20,124 bases of DNA from JACQCV01 sp964639675 (GCA_964639675.1 CAZXEK010000005.1:1-20124); one strand, 5' to 3'; counted from the stretch's first letter, positions 7,680 through 15,368 are shown. Notes: generated by a model from the letters alone, not told the origin. A program made the numbers and translations.

Positions 7680-9425
7680 ATGTCGGGAACCATTGAACAG
7701 ATTAAGTCGAAGTTAGATATTGTCGATGTCGTAGGGTCATACTTAAAGTTAGAAAAGGCAGGGGGTAATTTGAAAGCCAAGTGTCCATTTCATAATGAAA
7801 AATCGGCCTCATTCTTTGTTTCTCCAGCCAGAGGTAGTTTCCATTGTTTTGGCTGTAATAAGGGGGGGGATATATTTGAATTTGTTAAAGAGATGGAGGG
7901 AATCGAATTTGTCGATGCCTTAAAAATGCTTGCCACTCGTGCGGGAATCAAACTTGTTAGAGAAGATAGTTCATTAAAATCAGAAAAGGGGCGTTTATTT
8001 TCTGCTATTGAGAATGCTACAATCTTTTTTAAGAAAGAGCTCGAAAGGAATGGCGTAGCCTTAGAATATTTAAGGGGAAGGGGGTTGACCGCCATGACAA
8101 TTGCAGATTTCAATATTGGATTTGCTCCAGATAGTTGGCGGAATCTGTATGATTATCTTCGGGGTTTGAAATTTTCTGATTTAGAGATAGAAAAGGCAGG
8201 CCTTTCAGTAAAATCTCCCAAGGGTTATTACGATCGATTTCGTAATAGAGTTATGTTCCCGATTAACAATATTTCTGGTGTTACGGTCGGATTCTCTGGA
8301 CGTATTTTTGGTGGGCAAGCCCTTCGGTCCGATTCAGGACAAGCAAAATATATAAATAGTCCTCAGACAGATCTTTATGATAAGTCTAAGGTTTTGTTCG
8401 GTTTCGATCGTGGTAGGGTTAGTATGCGAACCTCGGACAGTTGTATCTTAGTAGAGGGACAGATGGATCTGATAATGTCTCACCAGGCGGGTAATTTAAA
8501 TACAGTAGCAGTCTCGGGTACAGCACTTACAGAAGAACATATTAAAAATATTAAACGCCTAGCAAATAAGCTGACCTTGGCCTTTGATGGGGATGAAGCG
8601 GGCTTCAAAGCATCAGGAAGGGGTATCGATATGGCCTTGGCGATGGGTATGGATGTCAGAATTGCTAGGTTGCCAAACGGCTTAGACCCAGCCGATCTTA
8701 TTCTTAAAAATCCAAGTCAGTGGGTTTTAGCAATTACTGAGGCTAAGCATGTTGTAGACTTCTATCTTGAAACACTAGAGTCGCGGGGTTATGAACCCAG
8801 GAAATTAAAAATTGAGGTGGAAAGATTGATTTTACCTTATGTTGCTAGAATAAAAAGTAGTATCGAACAGGCCCATTTTGTAAATCTTATTGCTAGATCT
8901 TTATCAATAGACGAGGCTCCAATCTGGGATACCATAAGAAAGATAGATACTAGAGAGATCGTGCGAGAGGATAAAAAGAAGGAGGACTTACTTCAAGTTG
9001 ACGTCGAGCCGGTTTCTAGAGGAGAGGTTATTTTACAGAAAATAATGGGTATATTTTTGTGGCAGAGGGAACTTAATCCAGACAAGAATCATCTACAAGA
9101 GAAAGAGGCCAGCTTAAAAGAGATTGTTGGTGAAGGAAAATATTTTTTATCTCAAGAAATTTGGAAAAATAAGAAAGATGGTTTAATATTTGAAGCGGAG
9201 ATTAGTTTTAGCGGTGATCAAAATGTTTTAAGTTATTTGGATCAACTTATCTTGAATTTAAAAGAGGAAGTTATAAAAGAAAAATTAAGTACTGCTATTT
9301 TTAAATTAAAAAAGGCTGAGAGTAAAAACGACCAGGATGAGGTTCTGTCTTGTTTAAATCTTTGTCAGAAATTTAGTCAAGAGTTAGTTAATCTTTCTGC
9401 GTCAGGCGAAAAAAATAGTAATTAA
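7680..9425 (+). CDS. dnaG: DNA primase
   Basis: DnaG makes the RNA primers for lagging-strand replication. The N-terminal CHC2-type zinc finger uses C35, H38, C56 and C59 (CPFH...CFGC). The central catalytic core has a TOPRIM domain with VEGQMD (E259), AFDGDEAG (D303, D305) and GLDPADL (D336). The N-terminal subdomain of the core includes VTVGFSGRIFGG. The total of 581 aa is normal. The last about 150 residues are the expected place for the DnaB-helicase-binding domain, but are charged and poorly conserved to the eye. The start ATG is 8 bp after the rpoC stop and has no Shine-Dalgarno sequence; rpoD follows after 5 bp. The dnaG-rpoD pairing matches the classic macromolecular-synthesis operon, here without rpsU and placed behind rpoBC. 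Confidence 0.98.
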   Translation: MSGTIEQIKSKLDIVDVVGSYLKLEKAGGNLKAKCPFHNEKSASFFVSPARGSFHCFGCNKGGDIFEFVKEMEGIEFVDALKMLATRAGIKLVREDSSLKSEKGRLFSAIENATIFFKKELERNGVALEYLRGRGLTAMTIADFNIGFAPDSWRNLYDYLRGLKFSDLEIEKAGLSVKSPKGYYDRFRNRVMFPINNISGVTVGFSGRIFGGQALRSDSGQAKYINSPQTDLYDKSKVLFGFDRGRVSMRTSDSCILVEGQMDLIMSHQAGNLNTVAVSGTALTEEHIKNIKRLANKLTLAFDGDEAGFKASGRGIDMALAMGMDVRIARLPNGLDPADLILKNPSQWVLAITEAKHVVDFYLETLESRGYEPRKLKIEVERLILPYVARIKSSIEQAHFVNLIARSLSIDEAPIWDTIRKIDTREIVREDKKKEDLLQVDVEPVSRGEVILQKIMGIFLWQRELNPDKNHLQEKEASLKEIVGEGKYFLSQEIWKNKKDGLIFEAEISFSGDQNVLSYLDQLILNLKEEVIKEKLSTAIFKLKKAESKNDQDEVLSCLNLCQKFSQELVNLSASGEKNSN

Positions 9426-9430
9426 ACTAC

Positions 9431-10651
9431 ATGAAAAAAGAAAAAAAGGCGAAAGCCATAAGTCACAAAGCAAGGTTAAAAGCTAAGAATAAGATTAAGA
9501 TACCAAAAAAGGTGCGTGTAAGGATAGTAAATGTCGTAAAAAAGTTGAAAAAAAGTGACAAAAAAACTTCAAGCGGGAGTAGTTCTTTGAATAAACATGC
9601 AGACCGTTTAATTTTATTGGGGAAGAAGAGGGGATTTGTGACATATAATGAAATATTAAAAGAGTTTCCGGAAGTTGAAGAGGATGTCCTGTTTCTAGAT
9701 GAACTTTATGAGAGACTAAGTCTTTTGAATATAGATATTTTGGATAGCGGTGGTCTCTTGGGAGACAACGCTCTCGATTTGATGCCAGAAAGGGGTGGAC
9801 GAGGTGGACTGCTCGGCAGTTCCTCACTAGATTCTGTTCAGATGTATTTAAGAGAGATTGGTCAATATAAACTTATATCAGCTAGTGAAGAAAAGGATTT
9901 AGCAAAAAAAATTGAGATAGGGGATGAGGAGGCTAAAAATCTTTTGGTTAGGGCTAATTTGCGACTAGTTGTATCCATTGCTAAAAAATTTATTGGGAGA
10001 AGTAGTGATCTAACCTTGCTGGATTTAATCCAAGAGGGAAATCTGGGGCTATTTAAGGCCGTCGAAAAGTTTGATTGGACCAAGGGTTATAAATTTTCTA
10101 CCTACGCCACATGGTGGATTAGGCAGGCTATTACCAGAGCTTTAGCTGATCAATCTAGGACGATAAGGATTCCGGTTCACATGGTGGAAACAATTGCCAA
10201 ATATAAACAGGTGGTTCGAAGGCTAGCTCAGGATCTTGGTAGAGACCCATTGGCAGATGAGATCGCCACAGAGATGGGGATCGATCCTGAAAAGATCCAT
10301 AACATAGAGAGGATAGATCAGGGAACGGTCTCACTTGAAACCCCAGTTGGTAATGATGATGATAACTCCACCCTGGGAGAATTTATTGCTGATGATAAGA
10401 TAATATCACCAGACAATCAGTCTGCGAGGAGAATTCTTTCCGATCAGATTAAAGATATATTAAACGATCTGTCTCCCAAGGAGAGAAAAATTTTAGAGAT
10501 GAGGCATGGCCTTGTAGATGGTGTGATGAGAACACTTGAGGAAGTTGGCCAGGAGTTCGGTGTTACTCGCGAAAGAATCAGACAGATTGAGGCCAAGGCT
10601 CACGAGAAGATTAGAGATCATGACAAATCCAAAAGACTTTTAGGTTACTAA
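9431..10651 (+). CDS. rpoD: Primary RNA polymerase sigma factor (sigma-70 family, RpoD/SigA)
   Basis: This housekeeping sigma factor directs polymerase to -35/-10 promoters. In its 406 aa a very basic N-terminal tail (about 1-48, dense in Lys/Arg) precedes a region 1.1-like segment (about 55-105). Region 1.2 starts at DSVQMYLREIGQYKL (about 134). Region 2 carries NLRLVVSIAKKF and DLIQEGNLGLFKAVEKFD, followed by the -10-recognising YKFSTYATWWIRQAI (220-234). Region 3 starts IRIPVHMVE (246). Region 4 includes LSPKERKILEMRHGL and the -35 helix-turn-helix TLEEVGQEFGVTRERIRQIE (368-387). The end is unusual but intact (AHEKIRDHDKSKRLLGY). The near-consensus promoter at 645-673 fits this specificity. 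The gene is 5 bp after dnaG and has no Shine-Dalgarno sequence. Confidence 0.97.
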   Translation: MKKEKKAKAISHKARLKAKNKIKIPKKVRVRIVNVVKKLKKSDKKTSSGSSSLNKHADRLILLGKKRGFVTYNEILKEFPEVEEDVLFLDELYERLSLLNIDILDSGGLLGDNALDLMPERGGRGGLLGSSSLDSVQMYLREIGQYKLISASEEKDLAKKIEIGDEEAKNLLVRANLRLVVSIAKKFIGRSSDLTLLDLIQEGNLGLFKAVEKFDWTKGYKFSTYATWWIRQAITRALADQSRTIRIPVHMVETIAKYKQVVRRLAQDLGRDPLADEIATEMGIDPEKIHNIERIDQGTVSLETPVGNDDDNSTLGEFIADDKIISPDNQSARRILSDQIKDILNDLSPKERKILEMRHGLVDGVMRTLEEVGQEFGVTRERIRQIEAKAHEKIRDHDKSKRLLGY

Positions 10652-10668
10652 TTAAAAAAAGAATAAGC

Positions 10669-11544
10669 ATGCTGGCATCCTATGTAAATTTACATAATCT
10701 GTTAAATCTTCTGGATGTTTTTATTACTGCAATATTTATATACGCGGCTCTGACATTGCTCCGAAAAACAAAGTCAATATTTATTTTTCGAGGAATAGCT
10801 ATTTTGACTCTTGTTTATGCCGTCTCTTTCTTTTTAAATTTTAAACTAACGACCAAATTATTTAATGGCTTCTTCTCCTTTTTCGTTATTATACTTGTGG
10901 TTCTTTTCCAGAAGGAACTCAGAAGATTTTTTGAGAATTTTTCTGTCTCATTTTTTAATCCGTTTGCTGAAGAAGATATTCCGATACACAAAGAGTCAAT
11001 AGAGATAATCGTTAATTCTGTTAGGCATTTTGAAAAAAAGAAAATTGGGGCACTGATTGTTCTGGTTGGTAAGCAACACGTGGAGAGTTTTATCGACGGG
11101 GGATATCTGATTGATGGCAAGGTGTCTGAGCCACTTATCTTGAGTATTTTTGATACTAGAACTCCAGGACACGATGGAGCTGTTGTTATAGAAAATGGTC
11201 TAATTAAGAAGTTTGGCGCACACCTTCCACTGTCGGAAGATTTTAAGAAGTTTGGTAATCTCGGTACAAGACATTCGGCGGGTCTGGGTTTGTCTGAAAG
11301 AACAGATGCCCTAGTGATTATTGTCTCTGAGGAGAGGGGCAGCATAACAGTTGCTAGGCATAGTCATCTTAAGGTTGTTGATTTAGATAAGTTAAAATAT
11401 GAGATTAAGACTTTTTTAGATGAGCTATCTCCAGAAATTAGTAAAGAGTCTGTAATAGTTAGACTAATAAAATATGACCAGAGATATAAAATAATTTCTA
11501 TTGCCATCGCCCTAACCTTAAGACTTATACTGATCGGTAAATAA
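10669..11544 (+). CDS. cdaA: Diadenylate cyclase, CdaA/DacA type (membrane-bound c-di-AMP synthase)
   Basis: The enzyme condenses two ATP into cyclic di-AMP, a messenger that controls potassium and osmotic balance and cell-wall homeostasis. Three hydrophobic segments (about 14-31, 38-57 and 65-81) precede the family's FQKELRR linker and the cytosolic DAC domain. The DGA motif is D169-G170-A171, in FDTRTPGHDGAVVIENG. The second motif, normally GTRHRAA, reads GTRHSAG (199-205), so the second Arg of RHR is Ser203. The last about 19 residues (272-291) are strongly hydrophobic, possibly a fourth membrane anchor; no cdaR/ybbR partner gene follows. It lies 17 bp after rpoD and is probably the last gene of the rpoB unit, followed by palindrome copy 2. 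Family assignment is strong, activity less certain because of the altered motif. Confidence 0.93.
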   Translation: MLASYVNLHNLLNLLDVFITAIFIYAALTLLRKTKSIFIFRGIAILTLVYAVSFFLNFKLTTKLFNGFFSFFVIILVVLFQKELRRFFENFSVSFFNPFAEEDIPIHKESIEIIVNSVRHFEKKKIGALIVLVGKQHVESFIDGGYLIDGKVSEPLILSIFDTRTPGHDGAVVIENGLIKKFGAHLPLSEDFKKFGNLGTRHSAGLGLSERTDALVIIVSEERGSITVARHSHLKVVDLDKLKYEIKTFLDELSPEISKESVIVRLIKYDQRYKIISIAIALTLRLILIGK

Positions 11545-11561
11545 AGTCACCCTTAGAATCG

Positions 11562-11582
11562 TTTGGGAGCTGAGCTCCCAAA
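11562..11582. repeat. 21-bp perfect palindrome, copy 2
   Basis: This is identical over 21 bp to the element at 583-603 (arms TTTGGGAG and CTCCCAAA around CTGAG); the match stops exactly at the palindrome ends. It is 17 bp after the cdaA stop and 24 bp before a TTGACA at 11607. Both copies are followed by a similar TGGGGNAA word (11592-11599 here, 613-620 in copy 1) and then a TTGACA. No U-tract follows. It may end or protect the rpoB-cdaA transcript, or bind a regulator of the next gene. Confidence 0.85.
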
Positions 11583-11600
11583 GAACTCAATTGGGGCAAC

Positions 11601-11631
11601 TTGCCATTGACAACGCGAGATAAGTTATGCT
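11601..11631 (+). promoter_or_regulatory. Tentative promoter for the gene of unknown function
   Basis: TTGACA at 11607-11612 is a perfect -35 box, but the best -10 candidate, TATGCT (11626-11631), is only 13 bp away. Pairing that -10 with TTGCCA (11601-11606) gives a 19-bp spacer. Either arrangement is imperfect. If TATGCT is used, transcription starts near 11638, downstream of the ATG at 11627. Confidence 0.35.
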
Positions 11632-12214
11632 AAGTTTATTTTTGGACAAGGGAGGTAGGGTGCGTCAAATAGAATCTCAGGAGGCACTGTTACTCCGAAA
11701 AATAGCGGAGGTCTCTAGGTCAGGAAATAAAGATTTTATTAAAAAGATCTTTTCCAAAATTCTGGAAGATCTTGACAAAATTGCAGTAATACCGAGAATC
11801 AGGGTGAATTTCGGTTCAAGATTCGATAACAATTTTGAGGAAGATGGCAACATTTTGGTTAGAGATGTTTCCCCGACATTTGCTGATGTTGAACTCGATG
11901 CGGTCCCCATTGCTCTAGAGATCATGGATAGTGTGGAACTGACCCCTGAGTGCTGGACTGATTGTTTTGATAAAGAAGGTCTTGGTCAGAGAGATGCCGA
12001 AGGGTTTCAGTTTTCAGCCAATCAGGAAAATATCGCAGAAGGGCTTCTGGATCGATATTTTTTGTTTACTGGTACAGTCTGGTGGGATTCTGTCGCCAAG
12101 CAACAGTTGCTACCATATCTTGGGCATGATCGGAAAATGTGGCGGTTGCGCTTAACCAGTTTCCATTTCTTAATAGATAATATTGATCGCTTCCTTGTTT
12201 TTGTAAAAGTATAA
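11627..12214 (+). CDS. Hypothetical protein of unknown function
   Basis: I do not recognise this 195-aa protein. It is soluble-looking, with no signal peptide or membrane segment. It has a basic helical N-terminal half (about 12-55), an acidic middle (residues FEEDGNILVRDVSPTFADVELDA), and a C-terminal part rich in aromatics (GTVWWDSVAK, then WRLRLTSFHFLIDNIDRF). It has two Cys (in ECWTDCF) but no clear metal or catalytic motif. The start is uncertain. The ATG at 11627 overlaps the best -10 box; a GTG at 11660 has GGAGGT at 11651-11656, the only Shine-Dalgarno-like sequence at any start in the window, and would give 184 aa. That GGAGGT also simply encodes Gly-Gly. The gene stands alone between the second palindrome and a strong terminator, so it is its own transcription unit. 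Long open frame and tidy boundaries support a real gene. Confidence 0.75.
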   Translation: MLSLFLDKGGRVRQIESQEALLLRKIAEVSRSGNKDFIKKIFSKILEDLDKIAVIPRIRVNFGSRFDNNFEEDGNILVRDVSPTFADVELDAVPIALEIMDSVELTPECWTDCFDKEGLGQRDAEGFQFSANQENIAEGLLDRYFLFTGTVWWDSVAKQQLLPYLGHDRKMWRLRLTSFHFLIDNIDRFLVFVKV

Positions 12215-12223
12215 TTTATCACC

Positions 12224-12250
12224 AGGCTCTACAAAAGTGGAGCCTTTTTT
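12224..12250 (+). terminator. Rho-independent terminator
   Basis: The stem AGGCTCTAC (12224-12232) pairs with GTGGAGCCT (12237-12245), including one G-U pair, around an AAAA loop and runs into six T (12245-12250). It starts 9 bp after the stop of the unknown gene and is the clearest intrinsic terminator in the window. It separates that gene from the trpS operon. Confidence 0.9.
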
Positions 12251-12258
12251 AATTATAT

Positions 12259-12287
12259 TTGGCTTAAGAGAGATTTTTTGTTACTAT
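12259..12287 (+). promoter_or_regulatory. Promoter for trpS operon, predicted leaderless start
   Basis: The -35 box TTGGCT (12259-12264), a 17-bp spacer and the -10 box TACTAT (12282-12287) lie in the 43 bp between the terminator and trpS. The -10 ends 6 bp before the trpS ATG at 12294, so the predicted first transcribed base is at or next to the A of the start codon. This implies a leaderless or nearly leaderless message. Both boxes deviate from consensus, so confidence is moderate. Confidence 0.5.
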
Positions 12288-12293
12288 TTCATT

Positions 12294-13304
12294 ATGATAC
12301 AAAATAGTAAAAGAATAGTGCTGACGGGCGATCGACCGACGGGGAGGTTACATCTGGGTCATCTTTTAGGCTCAATCAGAAACCGCTTAGAACTTCAGGA
12401 TAAATATAAGCAGTTTATTATGGTAGCCGATGTGCAGGCTCTAACTGATAATGTCGATAATCCAGAGAAGATAAGAAGTAATGTCTTGGAGATAACCTTA
12501 GATAACTTGGCTGCTGGCTTGGATCCCTCAAAAACGATTTTCTTTATTCAGTCTACAGTCAGTGAGATCGCAGAATTGACACTATTTTTCTTAAATTTAG
12601 TTACTCTAGCCAGACTTGAGCGCAATCCTACAGTAAAAGATGAGATGCGTCAGAAAGGTTTCGGCAAGAACGTACCTGTTGGATTTTTAACTTATCCCAT
12701 AAGTCAGGCAGCTGATATTTTGTTTTGCAAGGCAGACATTATACCTGTTGGAGCGGATCAATTACCAATGATTGAGCAGACCAATGAGATCGTAGACAAA
12801 TTCAACACAACATATGGAGACACATTTAAAAGGGTTGAGGCCTTAATATCTAAAACTTCAAGATTGGTTGGTATCGATGGCAAAACAAAAATGAGTAAAT
12901 CTCTGGGGAATGCAATTTTTCTCTCTGACAGTGCCGATGTTATAAAAGAAAAGGTTATGTCTATGTATACTGATCCAAATCACATAAGAGTTGAAGATTC
13001 TGGGAATGTCGAAAATAACGTGGTTTTTAATTATTTAACAATTTTTGATCACAACCAAAAGGATTTGGAAGCCTTAAAGGCTAGATATAGCAAGGGGGGT
13101 GTTGGAGATATTTCGGTAAAGAATAGATTGATAGATATTCTCGAAGCAACTATTTCACCTATAAGAGAGAAAAGGGAATACTTAGCTAAAAATCCTGACT
13201 ATGTGATGAATATTTTGAAGGACGGCGGTGACCAAGCGAAAGAAAAAGCCCATAATACTTTGTCAGAAGTTAAAAAAGCTATGAAGATTAACTATTTTGT
13301 ATGA
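12294..13304 (+). CDS. trpS: Tryptophanyl-tRNA synthetase
   Basis: TrpRS charges tRNA-Trp with tryptophan. At 336 aa it is normal for this class Ic enzyme. The HIGH signature is HLGH (residues 20-23, within TGDRPTGRLHLGHLLGS), and the KMSKS loop is exact (199-203, followed by LGN). Between them lie the dimer/substrate segments typical of bacterial TrpRS, such as YPISQAADILFCKADIIPVG and ADQLPMIEQTNEI. The start chosen is ATG 12294; an in-frame GTG at 12237 would place the N-terminus inside the terminator and adds unrelated residues. The promoter geometry suggests a leaderless mRNA. The stop TGA overlaps the aspS start (ATGA), indicating translational coupling. Confidence 0.97.
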   Translation: MIQNSKRIVLTGDRPTGRLHLGHLLGSIRNRLELQDKYKQFIMVADVQALTDNVDNPEKIRSNVLEITLDNLAAGLDPSKTIFFIQSTVSEIAELTLFFLNLVTLARLERNPTVKDEMRQKGFGKNVPVGFLTYPISQAADILFCKADIIPVGADQLPMIEQTNEIVDKFNTTYGDTFKRVEALISKTSRLVGIDGKTKMSKSLGNAIFLSDSADVIKEKVMSMYTDPNHIRVEDSGNVENNVVFNYLTIFDHNQKDLEALKARYSKGGVGDISVKNRLIDILEATISPIREKREYLAKNPDYVMNILKDGGDQAKEKAHNTLSEVKKAMKINYFV

Positions 13305-14623
13305 GAACATATATAAGGGATCTGAAAAATAAAATAGGGGATGAGGTTTACATAGATGGTTGGGTTGATGTCCGCCGTGACCACGGTAAACTAATTTTTA
13401 TTGATCTACGAGATGTGTCTGGCAAGGTTCAGATGGTGGCGTTACCAAGTCATAAAGAGGCTTATGAGGTGGCTCAAAAACTTCGGTCAGAATGGGTAGT
13501 AGAGATATTTGGTAAGGTCAATAAACGGCCAGAGAAGATGATCAACAAAGATAATCCCAATGGGGATATCGAATTAGAGATTATGGCTGTAAATATTTTA
13601 AGTCAAGCACATGAACTGCCCTTCGAGCTTAACACTGAGGTTAATATAGATACATATCTTGACTACCTTCCATTCACCCTTCGATCAGAGAAGGCAAAAG
13701 ACGTATTTGTCCTCCAGGCGACACTTATAGAGGCTTATCGCCAGTCACTTCGGGAGCAGGGTTTTACTGAATTTCAAGCTCCTGCATTGGTGGGTGGTGA
13801 TGCGGAAGGTGGATCAGCGGTCTTTAGGGTTGATTATTTTTATGATAAGATAGCCTATCTTGCCACGAGTCCTCAATTCTATAAACAGATTATGGTGGGA
13901 GCGTTCGAGAGATCATTTACGACCGCCAAAATCTTTCGTGCCGAAAAGTCTGCGACCACCAGACACCTAAGTGAAATTACTCAGATGGATTTCGAGATGG
14001 GATTCATTCGCGATCACTTTGACGTCATGGCTGTTTTAGAGAGAACTATTCGAGATGTGGTCAAGATACTAACTGATAGACACGCCGATATTTTTAAACA
14101 TTTTGGAGTCCCATTTCCTCTTCTTGGTAAGTCTTTTCCAATTTTTACACTTACACAAGCTCAAGAAATTATCGATCGCGAGTTCGGTGGACATGCGGTC
14201 GGGGAGCTCGATATGGAACCAGAACACGAGCGACAGATTTGCGAGTGGGCACTAAAGGAGCATGGAAGTGATTTTGTTTTTATTACGGCCTTCCCAACCA
14301 AGAAGCGGGCCTTTTATACTTACGAAGATAAAACAGAAGCACCCTTCTCTCGTGGTTTTGATCTTCTCTTTCGTGGGCTTGAGATTAACTCTGGCTCAGA
14401 GCGTATTCATGACTACGAGACACTCATCTCGCGTATTAAAGAGCGTGGACTTGATCCAGATAAGTTCTCTTTCTATCTTCAAGCCTTCAAATACGGCATG
14501 CCACCACATGGCGGATCATCTACGGGGCTAGAACGTATTACAGCTCGTATGCTAAATCTCCCAAATGTTAAGCAAGCTTCAGCCTTTCCCCGTGATATCG
14601 GCCGAATTGATCAATTGCTGTAA
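13301..14623 (+). CDS. aspS: Aspartyl-tRNA synthetase, short form without GAD domain; probably non-discriminating
   Basis: This class IIb synthetase attaches Asp to tRNA-Asp and possibly tRNA-Asn. It has 440 aa, against about 590 for the usual bacterial enzyme, because the GAD insertion is missing as in archaeal/eukaryotic AspRS. The N-terminal OB-fold anticodon-binding domain (about 1-100) reads WVDVRRDHGKLIFIDLRD. Motif 2 is FRAEKSATTRHLSEITQMDF (212-231), preceded by YLATSPQFYKQ. Motif 3 is in GGSSTGLERI (404-413; R412), after FKYGMPPH. Anticodon-loop residue His28 in DHG is the residue type linked to relaxed Asp/Asn tRNA recognition in other AspRS; discriminating E. coli has Leu there. 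Asn-tRNA would then need GatCAB amidation. The ATG overlaps the trpS stop by 4 nt. Confidence 0.95.
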   Translation: MRTYIRDLKNKIGDEVYIDGWVDVRRDHGKLIFIDLRDVSGKVQMVALPSHKEAYEVAQKLRSEWVVEIFGKVNKRPEKMINKDNPNGDIELEIMAVNILSQAHELPFELNTEVNIDTYLDYLPFTLRSEKAKDVFVLQATLIEAYRQSLREQGFTEFQAPALVGGDAEGGSAVFRVDYFYDKIAYLATSPQFYKQIMVGAFERSFTTAKIFRAEKSATTRHLSEITQMDFEMGFIRDHFDVMAVLERTIRDVVKILTDRHADIFKHFGVPFPLLGKSFPIFTLTQAQEIIDREFGGHAVGELDMEPEHERQICEWALKEHGSDFVFITAFPTKKRAFYTYEDKTEAPFSRGFDLLFRGLEINSGSERIHDYETLISRIKERGLDPDKFSFYLQAFKYGMPPHGGSSTGLERITARMLNLPNVKQASAFPRDIGRIDQLL

Positions 14624-14639
14624 TAGATATCTAATAAAG

Positions 14640-15368
14640 ATGACAGAATCTTATAAAGTGAAGGTCGGGCAGTTTGAGGGTCCACTAGACCTCCTACTTG
14701 ATCTGATTGAGAAGAGGAGGCTCCATATAAATGACCTTTCTTTGGCCGAGGTGACTGATGGTTATGTAGATCATATAGGCAACCTTTCAAATTTTCCAAC
14801 AGAAGACGCTGCTAATTTTATCACAATAGCTTCTACATTAATCCTAATTAAATCTATCTCTCTTCTGCCGTCGCTAACTATCTCTGCCGAAGAAAGTGAA
14901 AACATAGAGGAGTTACAGGAGAGACTTAAAATTCTTCAGGATGTTAGGGAGAAGAGTCTTTTTATAAAAAGGATTTTTGGTAAAGATATTATTTTTATGG
15001 CTCCCGACAGAAGAGATATCCAAGTAGTCTTTTCTCCAACTGGAGAAATTACGATTGAAAATTTCTTAAGATCAATTAAAGATATTATTTTGAGTATGCC
15101 CCCAAAAGAGCTCCTGCCTAAGGCTGTTGTAAAAAAAATTCTAAGCTTAGAAGAAGCGATAGACAATTTACTTGTCAGGGTGGAGAAAGATCTTAAGACA
15201 AGTTTTCAGAGAGTGAACCATGGACGGGTCAGCAAAGTTAATATAATCATTAATTTTTTAGCAGTATTAGAGTTAGTTAAACGGGGCATAATATTAGTCA
15301 GGCAGGATAGACATTTTTGTGATATAGATATCGAAAGTGGTGAAAATAAAGTCCCAATCTATACATAA
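14640..15368 (+). CDS. scpA: Segregation and condensation protein A
   Basis: ScpA is the kleisin subunit that bridges the SMC heads in the bacterial condensin complex, helping compact and segregate the chromosome. The 242 aa begin with the family signature GQFEGPLDLLLDLIEKRRL near residue 10. An acidic linker (SAEESENIEELQERL) and a C-terminal winged-helix-like end (VSKVNIIINFLAVLELVKRG) follow. The frame stays open upstream to an ATG at 14565 inside aspS, but the ATG at 14640 is chosen because the conserved N-terminus starts just after it. The gene is 16 bp after aspS and 27 bp before scpB, with no Shine-Dalgarno sequence. No smc gene is in the window. Confidence 0.95.
   Translation: MTESYKVKVGQFEGPLDLLLDLIEKRRLHINDLSLAEVTDGYVDHIGNLSNFPTEDAANFITIASTLILIKSISLLPSLTISAEESENIEELQERLKILQDVREKSLFIKRIFGKDIIFMAPDRRDIQVVFSPTGEITIENFLRSIKDIILSMPPKELLPKAVVKKILSLEEAIDNLLVRVEKDLKTSFQRVNHGRVSKVNIIINFLAVLELVKRGIILVRQDRHFCDIDIESGENKVPIYT

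Noticed and set aside
10815..11345. 176-aa minus-strand open frame opposite cdaA
   Set aside because: It is the antisense shadow of a strongly supported gene, with low-complexity Ser/Pro-rich composition and no recognisable domain. The same applies to minus-strand frames at 1164-1526, 7251-7649, 7790-8113 and 9495-9827.
12237..12293. In-frame GTG extension of trpS
   Set aside because: It begins inside the terminator hairpin and adds 19 residues unlike TrpRS; the conserved N-terminus follows ATG 12294.
14262..14531. 89-aa plus-strand frame inside aspS
   Set aside because: It lies out of frame in the conserved catalytic core of AspRS and has no independent support.
14607..14637. Possible promoter ahead of scpA (TTGATC with an AT-rich -10)
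   Set aside because: Spacings of 15 or 19 bp and poor -10 matches make it no better than chance in AT-rich sequence.
14565..14639. In-frame upstream ATG for scpA inside aspS
   Set aside because: The extra 25 residues have no ScpA character, and the conserved FEGPLDLLLDL signature sits at the normal distance from ATG 14640.
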